DNA of 64,000 nucleotides from Undaria pinnatifida (GCA_012845835.1 JABAKD010000014.1:2655984-2719983); one strand, 5' to 3'. Counted from the stretch's first letter, positions 45,181 to 57,058 are shown. Notes: a model not told the origin generated them from the letters alone. Numbers and translations are program-made.

Positions 45181-45466
45181 TGCATTATAAGACTAGAGGG
45201 GCTGTTACAAACACAGGCCGCCATTTGCAGGTATCTCTACTATGCAGGTTCCACGTTGGTCGCTCACTTGTATTATGTAAGCTATCGTATTAGTCCCACA
45301 GGGCCACGGATAGAACGGATCGCTCGCAAGTCCGCGAAGCAAACGCATTATTCCCTGTTTTCTTATGCGCACGTGCCTTCAAAGGCATGTGAAACCCTAT
45401 TCTATCGTTTCCGTATCCTACAGTAGATGTTGCGCCTTGTTAGGCTCCCACGGCAGTACCACAACA
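45181..45466 (-). repeat. Right LTR (5' LTR on the coding strand)
   Basis: Starts TGTTGTGGTACTGCCGTGGG and ends in TGCA on the minus strand, directly followed by the primer-binding site. About 286 bp. Confidence 0.85.
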
Positions 45467-45584
45467 CTGTGCTGGATGTAGATGGGTGGGGATATCAGTT
45501 ATTTTGAAGAACGCACTCTGCACGAAGCCACCGCGGTCGCCGGGCTAGGGGGTGTGTCCAAACTGCACTGTAAGAAGGGGGTGT

Positions 45585-47252
45585 GCAAGATGGCTTTGAG
45601 ATAAAAAAATACCCCGCCCGACGGCTACTGCGCTCTCCATTCGGTGTCCCTGGGCCACTTCGACTCGCCTGCGGACAGCAGCGCAAGTGAGGAATATCGC
45701 GAGGAAATCGAACTAGAATGCATAGACGAGGTTTCGAGGTGTTCTGGGCCGACGAGGGTGCGGTGTCAGAAAAAAAAGCGCGGAGGGGGTGCTGGCCAAA
45801 CTCGGCTTTTCGCAGAGCGTACACTGCCGTGACGCAGTGCTAGGCGGACGAAGGCGCAAAACTAACGCGGAAGTGGTTGCCTCCATTGCCGATCAAACCG
45901 GGTCCTGGCATGCTGTTTTCTCAGTTGGCGTTGGTTGCCTCCGCATTGGAAACTAATCTGGCCGTTTGGGAAGCTAACGCCGGGGGGGGGGGTCCACCTC
46001 TACTGGAACGCAAGCGTGTTAGGCTTGTTCATCGGCCATTCGGATGATCACGACTTCGTGCATCTGCTATACGGCAACGGCTGTTGTTCGTTGGAGGGCC
46101 TAGCACGTGGAAGGTATCCAGTGCGCGACCCTCGCGGTGCAACCGGGGCTCCGGTAACACTAAACCGCTTCGACAACACAAAGACGCCTCCGGAAAACGC
46201 GCGCCGTTTCTGCGTGCTTGTCAGCCTCCTTCGATGAACGGAATGTCGCCTTCTAACATCACCTCGGTGGTGCGGTGGTGTTAGAAGGCGATATTCCGTT
46301 CGCGGAAGGAGGCTGATAAGTGGGTAGACACGGCACGCGTTCCGGAGGCATCTTGATGTTTTCAAAGTGGTGTGAGCGATACCGGAGCCCCGTTTGCGCG
46401 GCGAGGGTCGCGCACTGGATATCTTCCACGTGCTACTAGGCCCTCCAAGAAACAACCTCCGTTGCTGTACGGCAGATGCACGAAGTCGTGATCATCGGTA
46501 TTGCCGATGAACAAGCCTAACACGCTTGCGTTCTGGTACAGGTGGATCCCTCCTCCTGCCTTGGTTTCCCAAACGGAACCCAAGCTGCAGTCGGGGAGGG
46601 GGGAGTACGCTTTATTTTCGCTACCGGATTTGCGTTATCATACGATCATACTCGCGCGAGTGACTCTGTACCTTGCGGACAAAAGGCTTCAGGCGTTTTT
46701 TTGGCGCAGATGCGTAGCTCGACATTCCGTCGCGGGTTCGTATCATACCGCAAACTTGAAGAAAAAAAAACACGAAAGCTGAGGACCGGGAAGGAACAGG
46801 GAGGTTCCTCGCTCGAGTAACCCCGAGCCACAGCAAAAAAAAGGGGGCTCCTGCCGTACCGTGGACCACGGCCTGATTAGTTCCTAACTCGGAGGCAACC
46901 AATGCCAACCGAGAAGCAGCAAGCCTCGACCCGGGTCGATCGGCAGTGGAGGCGACCACCTCCGCGTTAGTTTTGCGCCTTCGTCCGCCTAGGACTGCGT
47001 CATGGCAGGGTAGGCCCCGTGACAAGCCGAGTTTGGCCAGCATCCCTCTCCGTTTTTTTTTCCCGACACCGCATCCTCGTCGGCCTAGAACGCCGCCAAA
47101 AAACGTCGTCTATGCATTCTAGCGCTGGGGTTTTTCCTCGCGATATTCCTTAATTGCGCTGCGGTCCGCAGGCGAGTCGTATTGGCCCAGGGACACCGAA
47201 TGGAGAGCGCAGTACCCGTCGGGCAGGATTTTTTATCTCAAAGCCGTCTTGC
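45585..47252. repeat. 1.67-kb imperfect palindrome
   Basis: The left arm 45,585-46,240 is repeated in inverse from 46,275 to 47,252. Matching pairs include GGTGTCCCTGGGCCACTTCG with the complement at 47,190-47,210, GCGGACGAAGGCGCAAAACT with the complement near 46,970, and CTTGTTCATCGGCCATTCGG with 46,500. The centre is GCCTTCTAACATCACCTCGG near 46,260. The arms encode a repeated unrecognised peptide (ASVLGLFIGHSDDHDFVHLL and ASVLGLFIGNTDDHDFVHLP). The right arm is longer because a SINE is inserted. Confidence 0.9.
46648..46834. mobile_element. SINE family A copy inside the right palindrome arm
   Basis: Bounded by ACTCGCGCGAGTGACTCTGT and TCGCTCGAGTAACCCCGAGC. The A-box-like TGGCGCAGATGCGTAG is followed by the B-box-like GGGTTCGTATCATAC. 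Absence from the left arm shows it is a post-duplication insertion. Confidence 0.75.
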
Positions 47253-48269
47253 AACAAGACGGCCTCACCAATCACGTCCAGCCCTCACCCTTTCTCACGC
47301 AGCAACTTCCCGCCCCATACGACGGCTGGGTGTTCCCAGAGGCAGGTGTTTGTTGTGACTGTCCCTAGGTCCTCCACGCCCTCTATAATGCCTCCCTGGC
47401 GCCTCGCGCTTGCGGGCTCAATCAGTGTTTGCTGTGCTTTGCCACCAGGTTGGGTGGAGCTCCGTCACGGCTACAACGCCATACGCCGTGGCCCGTTTTC
47501 GTTGGTCAACGCACTCCGAGACTGCAGATTATGTTGAGGATATCTAATCGCCGAGAGCGGTTGTTGCCATGAAATCGCACTCGAATTAGATACTGCAATT
47601 TATATGCCTTCACCAACTCCAAGTGTTTTTTGTAATTTTGGGGACAAAAATTAGTCTACCTCTGAATGGGCCATAACCCCTTTAGAGCCCCCAAACCCTT
47701 TCCTATACTAATTTCAAGTGATTTTTCGTCCCCTAACGGGTTTCCAGTTGTAAAAGGCGTTGCGATTTTCGGAGGGAAGAATATGTGGAAATTGTTGACT
47801 TCAGAATCGGCCACACCCGCGCTTCTCAAAAGTCCGACCAGCCTTTTTCCGAGACGCTCCCAACGACGTTTGCATATTCGATTTTTATTGTCGAAACTCA
47901 TCTTTGCAAGCTGTGTGTGATACTCCGATCGCGCGTATCACGGGTTGTGTGTCCTCATCAAGGATATAGGTCGGCGACTCCCCTTGCAACTACAGTGTAG
48001 CTATCAGGGTCAACAGGGTGATGTTAGGCAGTCTGTGCGCGGAAACTATAAAACCCGTTTCTGAGGGGGACAAAATCTGACAGCAGTTTCATCGGAAAAA
48101 AAATGGCCTGTTTTTCGCGTATAGTATCCGAAACTGATTTTGAAGAAACCACGGTGTACCGGGAAAAAATATCGAAGCCGTCTCCTGAGAAAACGGCGAA
48201 CGTCGTTGGATGAGTCTCGAAAAAAGGCTAGTCGGACTTTTGAGAAGAGCGGGCCCGTATCTCACGTTC

Positions 48270-48450
48270 CCCGGGTCAAACACACCTGCGAAGGTGCTGA
48301 AACCTCCATTTTCCGGCCCATCGAATTTCAGTTTTTCCCGGCCCGGCCCATGACATTCGCAGCGAGGCCCTTGGGATACCGGCCCTATATGGGCCGGCCC
48401 GCCATCTCTGTGGGTCGCTGCGTGGAAAGGGCCGGGCCATGTGCTACCCC
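48270..48450. repeat. GGCCCGGCCC-rich repeat
   Basis: Clustered CGGCCCGGCCCATGACATT-type motifs in both orientations, resembling the array at 49,470-49,790. Possibly subterminal arrays of hAT-like elements, but ends are not defined. Confidence 0.5.
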
Positions 48451-49469
48451 GTACTAATTTAGTGCATCCTGGTGTTTTAGTGTTTCTATCGATTATCAGA
48501 CAGTTTCGGAAAACGATATCGTGCCAGAACGGAAGTATATCCAGAATCACAGGAGAAATTAGCGTTTCGTTCGGGTGGTACAGCTCCGAAAATCCGTAAC
48601 CAGGGGCTCTCGTTCTGGAATTCAACTTGCGGTTCGAAACCAGCAAACCGGAATGAACTGGGCCCACGATGTGATGGATCCGTGTTTTTACTTATGTGGA
48701 GAGCGGTCTCTGATGTGAATCACACACACCAACCAAACACACGCAGCGCTGCGACCAACAAACAAAGCACACCTCATGCCAGAAGCTAGCCACGGCAACA
48801 GCTGCAGCAGCGAGACACGCATGCAGCAACAGACGGCCGCAAATATGTGGGTCCTCTCCTCGAAGGTTCGAGTCGGTGCTGGCAGGCCACATCGGCAAAG
48901 GCGAGGAGAGCTGGGGGAGGGGATGGTGCTGGGTTCTGGGAAGGGAGGCTGGGTAGGGAGGCTCGCCGAGATGGCCAGCTACAGCGACCAAGGCGCACAG
49001 GGACCATCGAACCTGCGGGAAACGTGCTTACTCGCCGCGCACTGCTGCTGCGTGTTACTGCTGCTGCTTTTTGTTCTGGCAGCCTTAGCACTGTGGTTGG
49101 CGGGGTCGTAGGTTTCGCGACCAAGCGTACGTGTAGTTCAAAAACATGAAAAACTTTGAAAATCGTGGTGCCAAGGACGCGAATTCTCACACACTGGTAT
49201 GCGGCTATGTGGGAGTTGATTTTGATTGCTAGCAACCACTGACACACGGCCACTGTCTTCATTGTATGTCCAATCCAACCTCGAGTAGGTAGGTCCTTGC
49301 CACGCGCTGCTGCTTCTGCGGCGTGCTTCGTCGTACAGACAGTATGGTTAGCTGTGCGGCTAGCTGCCTGCTGCTGCTCGCTGCTGTTCGTTCCCTCGGC
49401 CAAATACAAATTACAGAAATACAAAACGAATAGTTTAATTTTGCAGTACACCGCATATCAAGGGCCGCG

Positions 49470-49790
49470 GCCCGGGCTGGCCCGCGAAAATGCAGGGACC
49501 GCCTCATGGGCCGGGTGGACGTCGTCATCGTCGCAGCATCAGCACGCCACTTATCATGGGCCGTGGCCCGAGCTGGCCCGTGAAAACACGCGGGCCACCT
49601 CATGGGCTGGGCTGAGCGGCCCATATGAAGCCCACATCTCAAGGGCCGCGGCGCAGCCCGGCCCATCACTTTTTAAAAATTGTCGGCCCGGCCCGGCCCA
49701 TCAAAATTTTCAAAGCTCTCGGCCCGGCCCATAACATTTTCAACATTTTCAACATTCTCGGCCCTGCCCGGCCGGGGCGCACTTTCCGCC
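49470..49790. repeat. GGCCCGGCCC-rich repeat
   Basis: Three tandem units with GGGCCGCGGCCCGGGCTGGC-type cores are followed by CGGCCCGGCCCATCAAAATT-type units. The flank ATCGAACTCACAGCTAACGT resembles the flank at 18,078-18,095. Confidence 0.55.
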
Positions 49791-50456
49791 CAGGACGTGC
49801 CCTGGTGTCGACCCTTCAATCGATCGAACTCACAGCTAACGTGGTTTGAAAGTTTAATTTATCCGTGTTTTGTTTGCTATTTATAAGTAGTGTTTTCAAG
49901 AGTGCATTCTCCCTTTTTCATCTTGCGACACATTTAGTATTTCAAGCCAACCGCGTGCTCAAGGGGAACCTCGCACCTGGTGTAGCGTCACGCTATAATA
50001 TAGTATACCCGTTGCTTGGTAGTCTTTGTTGTTTGGGTTATGGGGAAGCATGTATTGTCTTATAGAACCAAAAATATGATGCCGGTACCTGGTAAGTAAA
50101 AATAAGTGAATAAACTTCGTATAGGTTTTGGTGAAAATCGTGGGCTCTGATTACTATGGTCCCTCAGATATAACTTGCTTGATAATGTGCGTGTGTACAA
50201 GTCTCGAAAATGTGATGTATTGTAGGAATCTAGCCCCTGGTATGACGTACCGGTGGTATGATGTGCCGGTGGTATGATGTGCTGGGCCGAAAGAGCAAAG
50301 GCACTGCGCAGGAGGAAGGGCGCACGTTGCACCAGAGGTAGAAAGGCTGCAGGAGCATAGATAGGGCACTACCGTGGCTGTCAGGCCAGCAGCTACTGTA
50401 TTTACTAGTTGTAGTGTTGGAGGGCGGTGGGTCCAGGGGGTGAAACCATAGATGCC

Positions 50457-50600
50457 AGGAGACGGTCCGTCAAGGGAAAACGTCCAGCAGTCAAGGGTGT
50501 CAAATCGATCGTTCCACACTAAAACTTTGTAGTTTGGCGTCAGTCAAGAGAAATTGTTGGAGAATTGCCGTCGGTCAAGGGGTCAAGGTGCCGTCTCCTT
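50457..50600. repeat. Dispersed repeat paired with 26,025-26,165
   Basis: AGGGAAAACGTCCAGCAGTC, CGTTCCACACTAAAACTT and TTGCCGTCGGTCAAGGGGTC in the same order and strand as the 26-kb copy. Confidence 0.7.
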
Positions 50601-51135
50601 ACGTGTTTGGGTGAAACCGCGATCTCCTGGTATCAGCGTCTTTGGCTGGGAGAGAGCGCGATGTTACAGAGCTCAGGGAGCGTTTTCCGCTTCGTTTTTC
50701 GGTTGGGTTTTGCTCCTTGCTCTGCTGATCGAGTTTTTTTTCTTGCGGGCGGTAACCCCTTTTTTTGGCACCGGTCTTGTGTGAAGATCTGCTTGGTGAT
50801 CTGATTTGATATGTTGGGCGTATGTATTGTTTTTCTTGCGCGAAAATTGATCTGCGTAGCTCATGTAGACGATGCAGATCCCGTGAAAGTGATCTGTGTG
50901 TGATCTGTACGGTAATCTAATGTGTGCCCGACGTGTGGAATGTTGTCTTGTGCGGAGATTTGTATTTTTTTCTCGATTTTGCTCTTGTGCGATAATCTGG
51001 ACAAATATCTGATCCATCAGACATTTGGATGTGTTCTTGTATGAGGATCATTACGGCGATTGGATCTGTGTAATGCTTTCTTGTTCGATTATCTGTGTGG
51101 TCATCTGCTCTGTGCTACATGTGGAACGTTCTTTG

Positions 51136-51210
51136 TGCGAAAAGCAGTTCACCACAAATTCGCGGGACGCTTATCAACGGCTCCTATGACCAGACGTGGA
51201 TAACTCATGT
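51136..51210 (+). pseudogene. Decayed copy of the 51.3-kb exon
   Basis: TGTGCGAAAAGCAG then ACAAATTCGCGGGACGCTTA parallels TATGCGAAACGCAG and ACGAATTCGCGAGACACTTT about 165 bp downstream. It carries stops and a weakened junction. Confidence 0.75.
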
Positions 51211-51297
51211 ACACGTGCAGAATCGTGAATGTGATCTGTGTGATCTGGATGGTGATCTGATCTGTCCGACATGTTTTCTTTCTTATGCGAAACGCAG

Positions 51298-51396
51298 GTC
51301 ACCTCCACGAATTCGCGAGACACTTTCGACGGCTACTACGACCAGCACGTGGAGTACTCCAGCGATGAAGAGGGCAAAGGGCAGCGATTGAGATGA
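51298..51396 (+). CDS. Probable terminal exon of phosphatase gene 2
   Basis: A 33-codon open segment follows a pyrimidine-rich acceptor (TTTTCTTTCTTATGCGAAACGCAG) and ends in TGA. It begins VTSTNSRDTFDGYYDQ and ends with an acidic Ser-Asp-Glu-Glu patch and a basic tail. Its phase 0 start fits the phase 0 donor of gene 2 exon 9 (ATG|GTGAGT at 38,292/38,293), and the acidic character continues that exon's tail. A decayed copy of the same exon lies about 165 bp upstream, the pattern seen for the other exons of this gene. Joining them implies a 13-kb intron holding a whole LTR element. Alternatively it belongs to an unrecognised gene. Confidence 0.5.
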   Translation, partial: VTSTNSRDTFDGYYDQHVEYSSDEEGKGQRLR

Positions 51397-51589
51397 TGCC
51401 ACCTATGTAATGCCACCGGTGTGTTGCCTTTTGAGGGGTATTTTTCTCCCACCCCACCCGAAGAGGCTTTTTTTTATTCCCCCTTGCCGCGCGAGTGTAA
51501 AAAATTCGCATGCATGGTCGACCCGCGGCATACGTTTGCTGGGTTCCGCATGTCGGAACAATCATGTCCCGGTTTCATGTTCTAGATCT

Positions 51590-51990
51590 GTCGAGGCAGA
51601 TAGATCCGTCATCTATATGAGTTGCATGATCTATCATGTTGCCGGGTGGAAATCGCATGATCTGCGTGATCTAGAACATGTTTCCTGGGTTGGATCTGTA
51701 CTATACAGGTCCTGGATCTATGCTGTGCAGATCCGCGATCTAGTATATTCTGGATATCTATTGCATGATCTAGATCATGTTGCCGGGTGGAAATCGTATG
51801 ATCTGCATGGTCTAGACCATGTTTTCTGAGTTGGATCTGTACTACACAGCTCGTTGCTGTGTATTATACAGGTCCTGGATCTGTGACGTGCAGATCCGCC
51901 ATCTAGTATGGTCTGGATCTCTACTAAGCGACAGATGTAGGATCTAGGTTTTCTAGATCGTGATCTGTCTAATGCGTGCATGATTTTCGT
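51590..51990. repeat. GATC-rich repeat, inverse of the 9-kb family
   Basis: CATGTTGCCGGGTGGAAATC occurs twice (51,636 and 51,776), each followed by GATCTGCRTGRTCTAGA-type units and a GATCTGTACTAYACAG-type unit. It matches in inverse the block at 9,270-9,290 and 35,585-35,605. Confidence 0.7.
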
Positions 51991-52939
51991 GAAACCTATG
52001 GCCAGGAAGCCAGCATAAAAGAAGCGTCCGTTGTTGGTGGTGATTGTTGGTTGTGGTTTTTGTTGTTTTTGCATTTTTCCTCAGGGGGTGAGAGGGGATA
52101 GAAGAAGGCGATGAGACTGGCCGAGCTGCCCATTTTGTTTCGTTTTGTTTTGCTTCGTTTCGAATCTTTCGGTTGTTTGGCTTTCGAGGAGGATTGGGCC
52201 TTACAGCTCCGTTTGAGATGGCGTGCCCACCGCTCTCTCTCTTTCCCTCGCCTCGCGTGATGAACGAAACACACCAAGATTGAAAAATAATCTGGAGGAA
52301 AATTTGGTTGTCCTTGTTTTTTTTTCATGAAAACGCAGCAAGAGCGAAACCCGGGGTGCTTTTTCGTTTGTTGCTTTTTTTTCCCCCGAAAACGCAGCAA
52401 GAGAAAAACCGGAATGATCGTTCGTTGGTCCCCTGTTTTTCTTTGCTTTTTGGGGTAGGTGGGTCTACAGGGGGGGAGGGGTTGCCCCACCTCCCCTGCG
52501 CTGTCTTGCGGAGTTATCGTTGTGTCCCAGCTTATCGATCCCAAGGATCCGATTAATTGTCTCAGGATACAATACATGCGCTTTCTAAGGTCTTGAGTGT
52601 GGTGCTTTTAGTTCTGTTTGTATGGATAGGGATTCTAGCTGTCGGAATGTCCCCGTCGTGACCTTTAGGGGAAAGGATAAGTGTCCCCGGGGAGAGATGA
52701 GGTCCGGGAGGGGTAAGGAGGGGGGGAGAAGAGTCGTGGAAATTTGGGTGCGCTTGGATTAATCAATTGGCCGTTCTCGTTTCCTATGCTTTCTTTATTT
52801 GCCTTTGTGCGCGTCCGACGTTGCGGTGGGTAATAATAGCTGTTAGCAAAATATTGAATTCCGAGGAGATGAACCTCCCGTGCAGGGCAGACGTTAAGAT
52901 GTCTGGCTCCATGCGGGGCGGGTTAGTGAAGGTTGTTGA

Positions 52940-53200
52940 ATAGTACAGATCAGACAGATCCTCGTTTTATAATCTACAAGGTCTTTCACGGTAGATTGAT
53001 CCCTGGTGTGTGATCTGCCCAATCTGTCGTAGATCATGACTGCCGGATTGCGCAGGAGATGGATCCCTGATTTTCGTGATGTGCATGATCTGGATCGTGT
53101 TGCCGGGTGGGGTCTGTATGATACGGATATTGTGCAACATCTCTTATCGGCTAAAACGGGATCTGGGATCTAGATAATCTAAGGCATGATCTGCCGGATG
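52940..53200. repeat. GATC-rich repeat
   Basis: GATCATGACTGCCGGATT, GATCGTGTTGCCGGGTGG and GATCTGGGATCTAGATAATC units of the same family. Confidence 0.6.
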
Positions 53201-53877
53201 TGGGAAAGGTTGTTAGATAGGAGAACTGCTGATGGTTCCGGAGAGATGACGGAGAGAAGCAGAGAGGGATATTGGCCGGGAAGGGTGGACGGGGGGACCT
53301 GGAAAAGAGGGAGGAAGAAAAAGACACGTCGACGCTTTTTGAGTATCAAGTTTGCAGGCTTGCCCTTTTTTTATGGTTTTTGGGGTGGGGGGAACGGGGG
53401 AGAGGGTGGGGGAAGACCCCCCCCCCCCCCCTCCCCTGCCTGCTGTGGCTTTCCAACCATTTGCTACGGATGCCACATAAAAAGAATCGATACTAAGTAT
53501 ACCTGGTATACCCTTAGGAGCCCCATGCTGCTCCTGGCAATTTATCCACGCATGGGATAGATCGGACCCTATTTCATGATCTAGCAGCATGTATTCAGGG
53601 CATTTAGATCCTTGATCTATATGATCTGAATGGCCTGTAGGTCATGTTGCCGGTTAAGAGCCTGGGTGATCTGAATGATCTAGAACGGGTTTGAGCTGCA
53701 CTATTAGGTACACAGATCCTGCGCAACGTATACATTATGCAAGTAACGTTGGATACAGGATGTAGATTTGTCTAGATCGTGATCTAACCGATGTGTGTGG
53801 TGAATGAAGTATTCGTAGCGGTCGATCTGGATCAAATATGTCCGTTGACGGCACTCTTGACTTTGACGCACATTCAT

Positions 53878-54245
53878 CAAGGCCGGGCCCGCTCTATACT
53901 AAAACCAGTATATTGCGTCTCAAGAGGCCTTGACGGGGCAAGGCTAGACCGTCAACCGACACCTTTGATCTGGATGATTTACCGTCGTAGATAGATCGTC
54001 ATCTGTCCCATGTACGAGATTATCTGCTGGGAGGGCTGCCGGCCCCGGCTACTGCAACGTTAGTTTCGTGGACAACCGTCAAAGCCAGGCCCGCTTCACA
54101 CTAAAAACCAGTGTACTGCGTCTAAAGAGGCCTTGACGGGGCAAGGCTAGACAGTCAACCGACATCTTTGATCTGGGTGATCTACCGTAGATGGATCGTG
54201 ATCTGTCCCATGTACGAGTTTATCTGCTTGGAGGGTGGCTGCCGG
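53878..54245. repeat. About 200-bp direct duplication
   Basis: Two copies contain GAGGCCTTGACGGGGCAAGG, CAACCGACA and TGTCCCATGTACGAG with about 202-bp spacing. Each begins with a GGCCNGGCCCGCTNNANACTAAAA-type lead. Confidence 0.8.
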
Positions 54246-55513
54246 TTACTACATAGACTACAACTTTAGTTTCGTCGTGCGCGACATTCGTCTAGGCCAG
54301 AGGTCGACGGACGGTTTCAACGTCGAAATATCCGATTGGCTGGTCGTTTCCACTCGCAGCAACTTGATGTCATTTTGCCTCATTAGACTGGTGGGCTAGC
54401 ATCTCTGCATTTTTTTTTTTAAATCTGCATCGATGTGGAAACTTTGCAGTTTTTTCTCTTCTTCTTTTCCCCCCCGCATGCCATGAATATAAAAACGTGT
54501 TATTTTATTTTATCGAGGTACTCCCACGATTTATGTTTTTTTCAAGCCGCCGCCGGCGATAATTGATTGGTTCACACTTTCTTTCTTTTTTTTCCCCCCA
54601 GGCTGCGGGGGGGGGCGATAATCCTTTATGGTACCCAGCAGGATAACGACAATGATTTGGCTGGTACTATAAATGCCGCGTGCAGTACTATTGCGAGCCG
54701 TCTCTTTTGTTGACGCTGTGATCGCGTGTGTATATTTTCCAGTTTTGCTGGGATTGTCTATTGCTGTTGCCAATACACTCCGAAGCTGTCCGTCTGTCTG
54801 TCTAACGGCTTCAATTTCTGGAATAATATCAGACACCGTGAAAGCATTAGTTTTGTTTGGCCTACACCGCGAGTGATTTATAGGCTGCTGACTGACTGTG
54901 TCGTGTAGTCGGATGACCTGCATGTAGTAGCATTTCTACTTCCTGCCACTCACTGGCGATCGATGTACTCGGATCTGGGTGTGGCTTGACAGTCATTGTC
55001 ACGCCGAGTTAGTTACGACGACAGATGATCTATTAATACTACTACTAAAAAGAGGCAATCGAATATCACGACGAAGACTTGCCTTCAGCTCGGGTTCAAA
55101 TCGGCTGGTTGCATGCGAGCTTCGAATCAGAAGATGAGATCACAACCACCGCTGCGTAACGCGAAAGATACCACACACCCTTGGGATGAGTGGATTTCAA
55201 AGCAGAGCCAAAATTTTCCAACTGGGGGGAGACACACAGCATAAATGGCAGCTTTGGGAAGATAACACGCCCCCCCCCCTCGACACATACAAGATACGAC
55301 CGACCGTGGGATCTACCAGATACATTTTTTTAGGGCAACCGATCGGTGCGCGACCACATACATATATGCCGTCAAAAAGGGTTCGTACACCAATTAAGTA
55401 CATACATGCTGGGCCAGCCAAGTAACTGCCAGCAGAGACGTAACTTGGCCATGCCCCGCTCAATTTTACGTGTTTAAATGTGATTTTTTGACACGATGTT
55501 GATCATGGGCCAA

Positions 55514-55782
55514 TGTAAGGTTATAGATGGGGACACAGAGTGCCCCCTGCAGGTTTGTCAATTGAGCAGGTCCTCGGAGAGTACTCACTTTCTTTGCCTT
55601 CGTAGAGACGTAGCTTTTTTCGATTCCACCAGAGCCCCAGATAGCTTCTGAGATCGGAGGCACGTGCCTCCGATCTATTTCCTAACTTTCCCGAACATAA
55701 AACGCCAACCTTATCATACGAAACCCATCCAAATGATCTCTAATTCGGATAATTACAGGCCTTTCGAGGCCGTATCTTAACA
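55514..55782 (-). repeat. Left LTR of the small element
   Basis: Starts TGTTAAGATACGGCCTCGAA on the minus strand and contains the palindrome GATCGGAGGCACGTGCCTCC. Confidence 0.85.
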
Positions 55783-56219
55783 CTAGCCCACCCTGATGAG
55801 TCGCATATATTTGCAGAAATATGGGAGATTCGGGGAAACTCCGGTTCTTCTACGAACTAGACCATGAGTCGAAGATGCGGCTCCTCAAAACCCAATCCCA
55901 CACATCTAACGGTCTGGCTATGGAGCCAGGAACACGCGAAGAAAGCAGTTGGAAGAAACGCAGACCCTACAACAAGGCCAAAGTCACCCATCAAAAACCT
56001 ACCGCATGCCGCCGGTGTGGCGGGGGGGGGGCAGAAAAGGCTCTAGAACCTGCCGCATATCGCCGGTGTGGCGGGGGGGGCAGTAAAGGCTCTGCGGCAA
56101 ACCAATCACAGAAAATGTACTATGGCGAGGCGAGCCCTCGTCGATATGGAGGAGAACATAGGCGCTAACACAAGCAAGAAGTCACATTTTTTTATTTCTG
56201 TCCTGCCGACGACGCCATT

Positions 56220-56493
56220 TGTAAGGTTATAGGTGGGGACACAGAGTGCCCCCTTCAGGTTTGCCAATTGAGCAGGTCCTCGGAGAGTACTCACTTTCGT
56301 TGCCTTCGTAGAGAAGTAGCTTTATTCAATTTATTCCACCAGAGCCCCGGATAGCTTCTGAGATCGGAGGCACGTGCCTCCGATCTATTTCCTAACTTTC
56401 CCGAATATAAAACGGCAACCTTATCATACGAAACCCATCCAAATGATCTCTAATTCTCGGATAATTACAGCCTTTCGAGGCCGTATCTAAACA
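56220..56493 (-). repeat. Right LTR of the small element
   Basis: Same sequence as the left LTR with a few substitutions and small indels. Ends CTTACA on the minus strand, two bases from the primer-binding site. Confidence 0.85.
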
Positions 56494-57058
56494 CCAACCA
56501 AACCGGCAAATGGAAGGCCGGGTGTTTTCTTTTTTTGTCCGCGAGATATGGCCGATTTACAATCCAGAAAAAAATACAAAAGCGCCCATAACTTGCGTAA
56601 AACAGCAAAAAAAAACAAAAAACGCCCGGCTTTCCGTTTGTGTGCATATACATACATACATGCGGTTCAAATACGTCGTTAAAATTTCAGATCAAAACTA
56701 ACTGTAACAACTCTCAAAATTGAGCGGGGCATTGGAAAAAAAGTAAATCCCATTTTCTCCATTTTTTTTTGTCGAAAACACTTGAGTTTTACGTGGAATC
56801 GAGTCTTCTTGGTAATCTATCTTGATGCATGGCGAAATAGGCAACGAAAATTATATCGATGCTTTTTCCAGAGTCCTCAGTAGTATTGTCTCCACCAAAT
56901 TTCACCTTGATCGGGAACAACGATATTTATTTATAGGAATTTTGTGTAAAAAAATTGGTGCTTTTGAGTTTTCTCGGATACATATATATATATATATATC
57001 TCGGCGAGATCGAGTCGTCGGGGAAAAAAAAGTCAGAATTAATGTTTCGGAGGGGTTA

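Larger units (their letters stand above)
40009..45466 (-). mobile_element. LTR retrotransposon with Gag and NADAR domains, no recognisable pol
   Basis: Long terminal repeats at about 40,009-40,289 and 45,181-45,466 match over their length with roughly a fifth of positions changed, so the copy is old. A primer-binding site (TGGCGTCGTCGGCAGGA on the minus strand, 45,164-45,180) abuts the right LTR exactly, fixing the coding strand as minus. In minus-strand order there is Gag capsid, a zinc knuckle, a Gag C-terminal block, a Pro/Ser-rich linker, a NADAR domain, a tail of unknown character, then the 3' LTR. Reverse transcriptase, RNase H and integrase motifs were not seen in any frame. The reading frame is broken several times and part of gag is inverted. 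No clear target duplication remains. Confidence 0.8.
55514..56493 (-). mobile_element. Small nonautonomous LTR element (TRIM-like)
   Basis: LTRs at 55,514-55,782 and 56,220-56,493 are nearly identical, with internal DNA of 437 bp. CCAA flanks both ends (55,510-55,513 and 56,494-56,497), a likely short target duplication. The same 17-nt primer-binding site as the large element lies at 56,201-56,217. The sequence just inside the other LTR (CTAGCCCACCCTGATGAG, then CATGAGTCGAAGATGCGGCT) is also shared with 40,290-40,385. It has no Gag or pol. A 115-codon plus-strand frame with two CRRCGGGG-like repeats runs against the element's strand and is not claimed as coding. Confidence 0.85.

Noticed and set aside
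55821-56168. A 115-residue basic protein inside the small LTR element
   Set aside because: It lies on the strand opposite to the element's primer-site direction and includes a G-rich local duplication, with no known domain.
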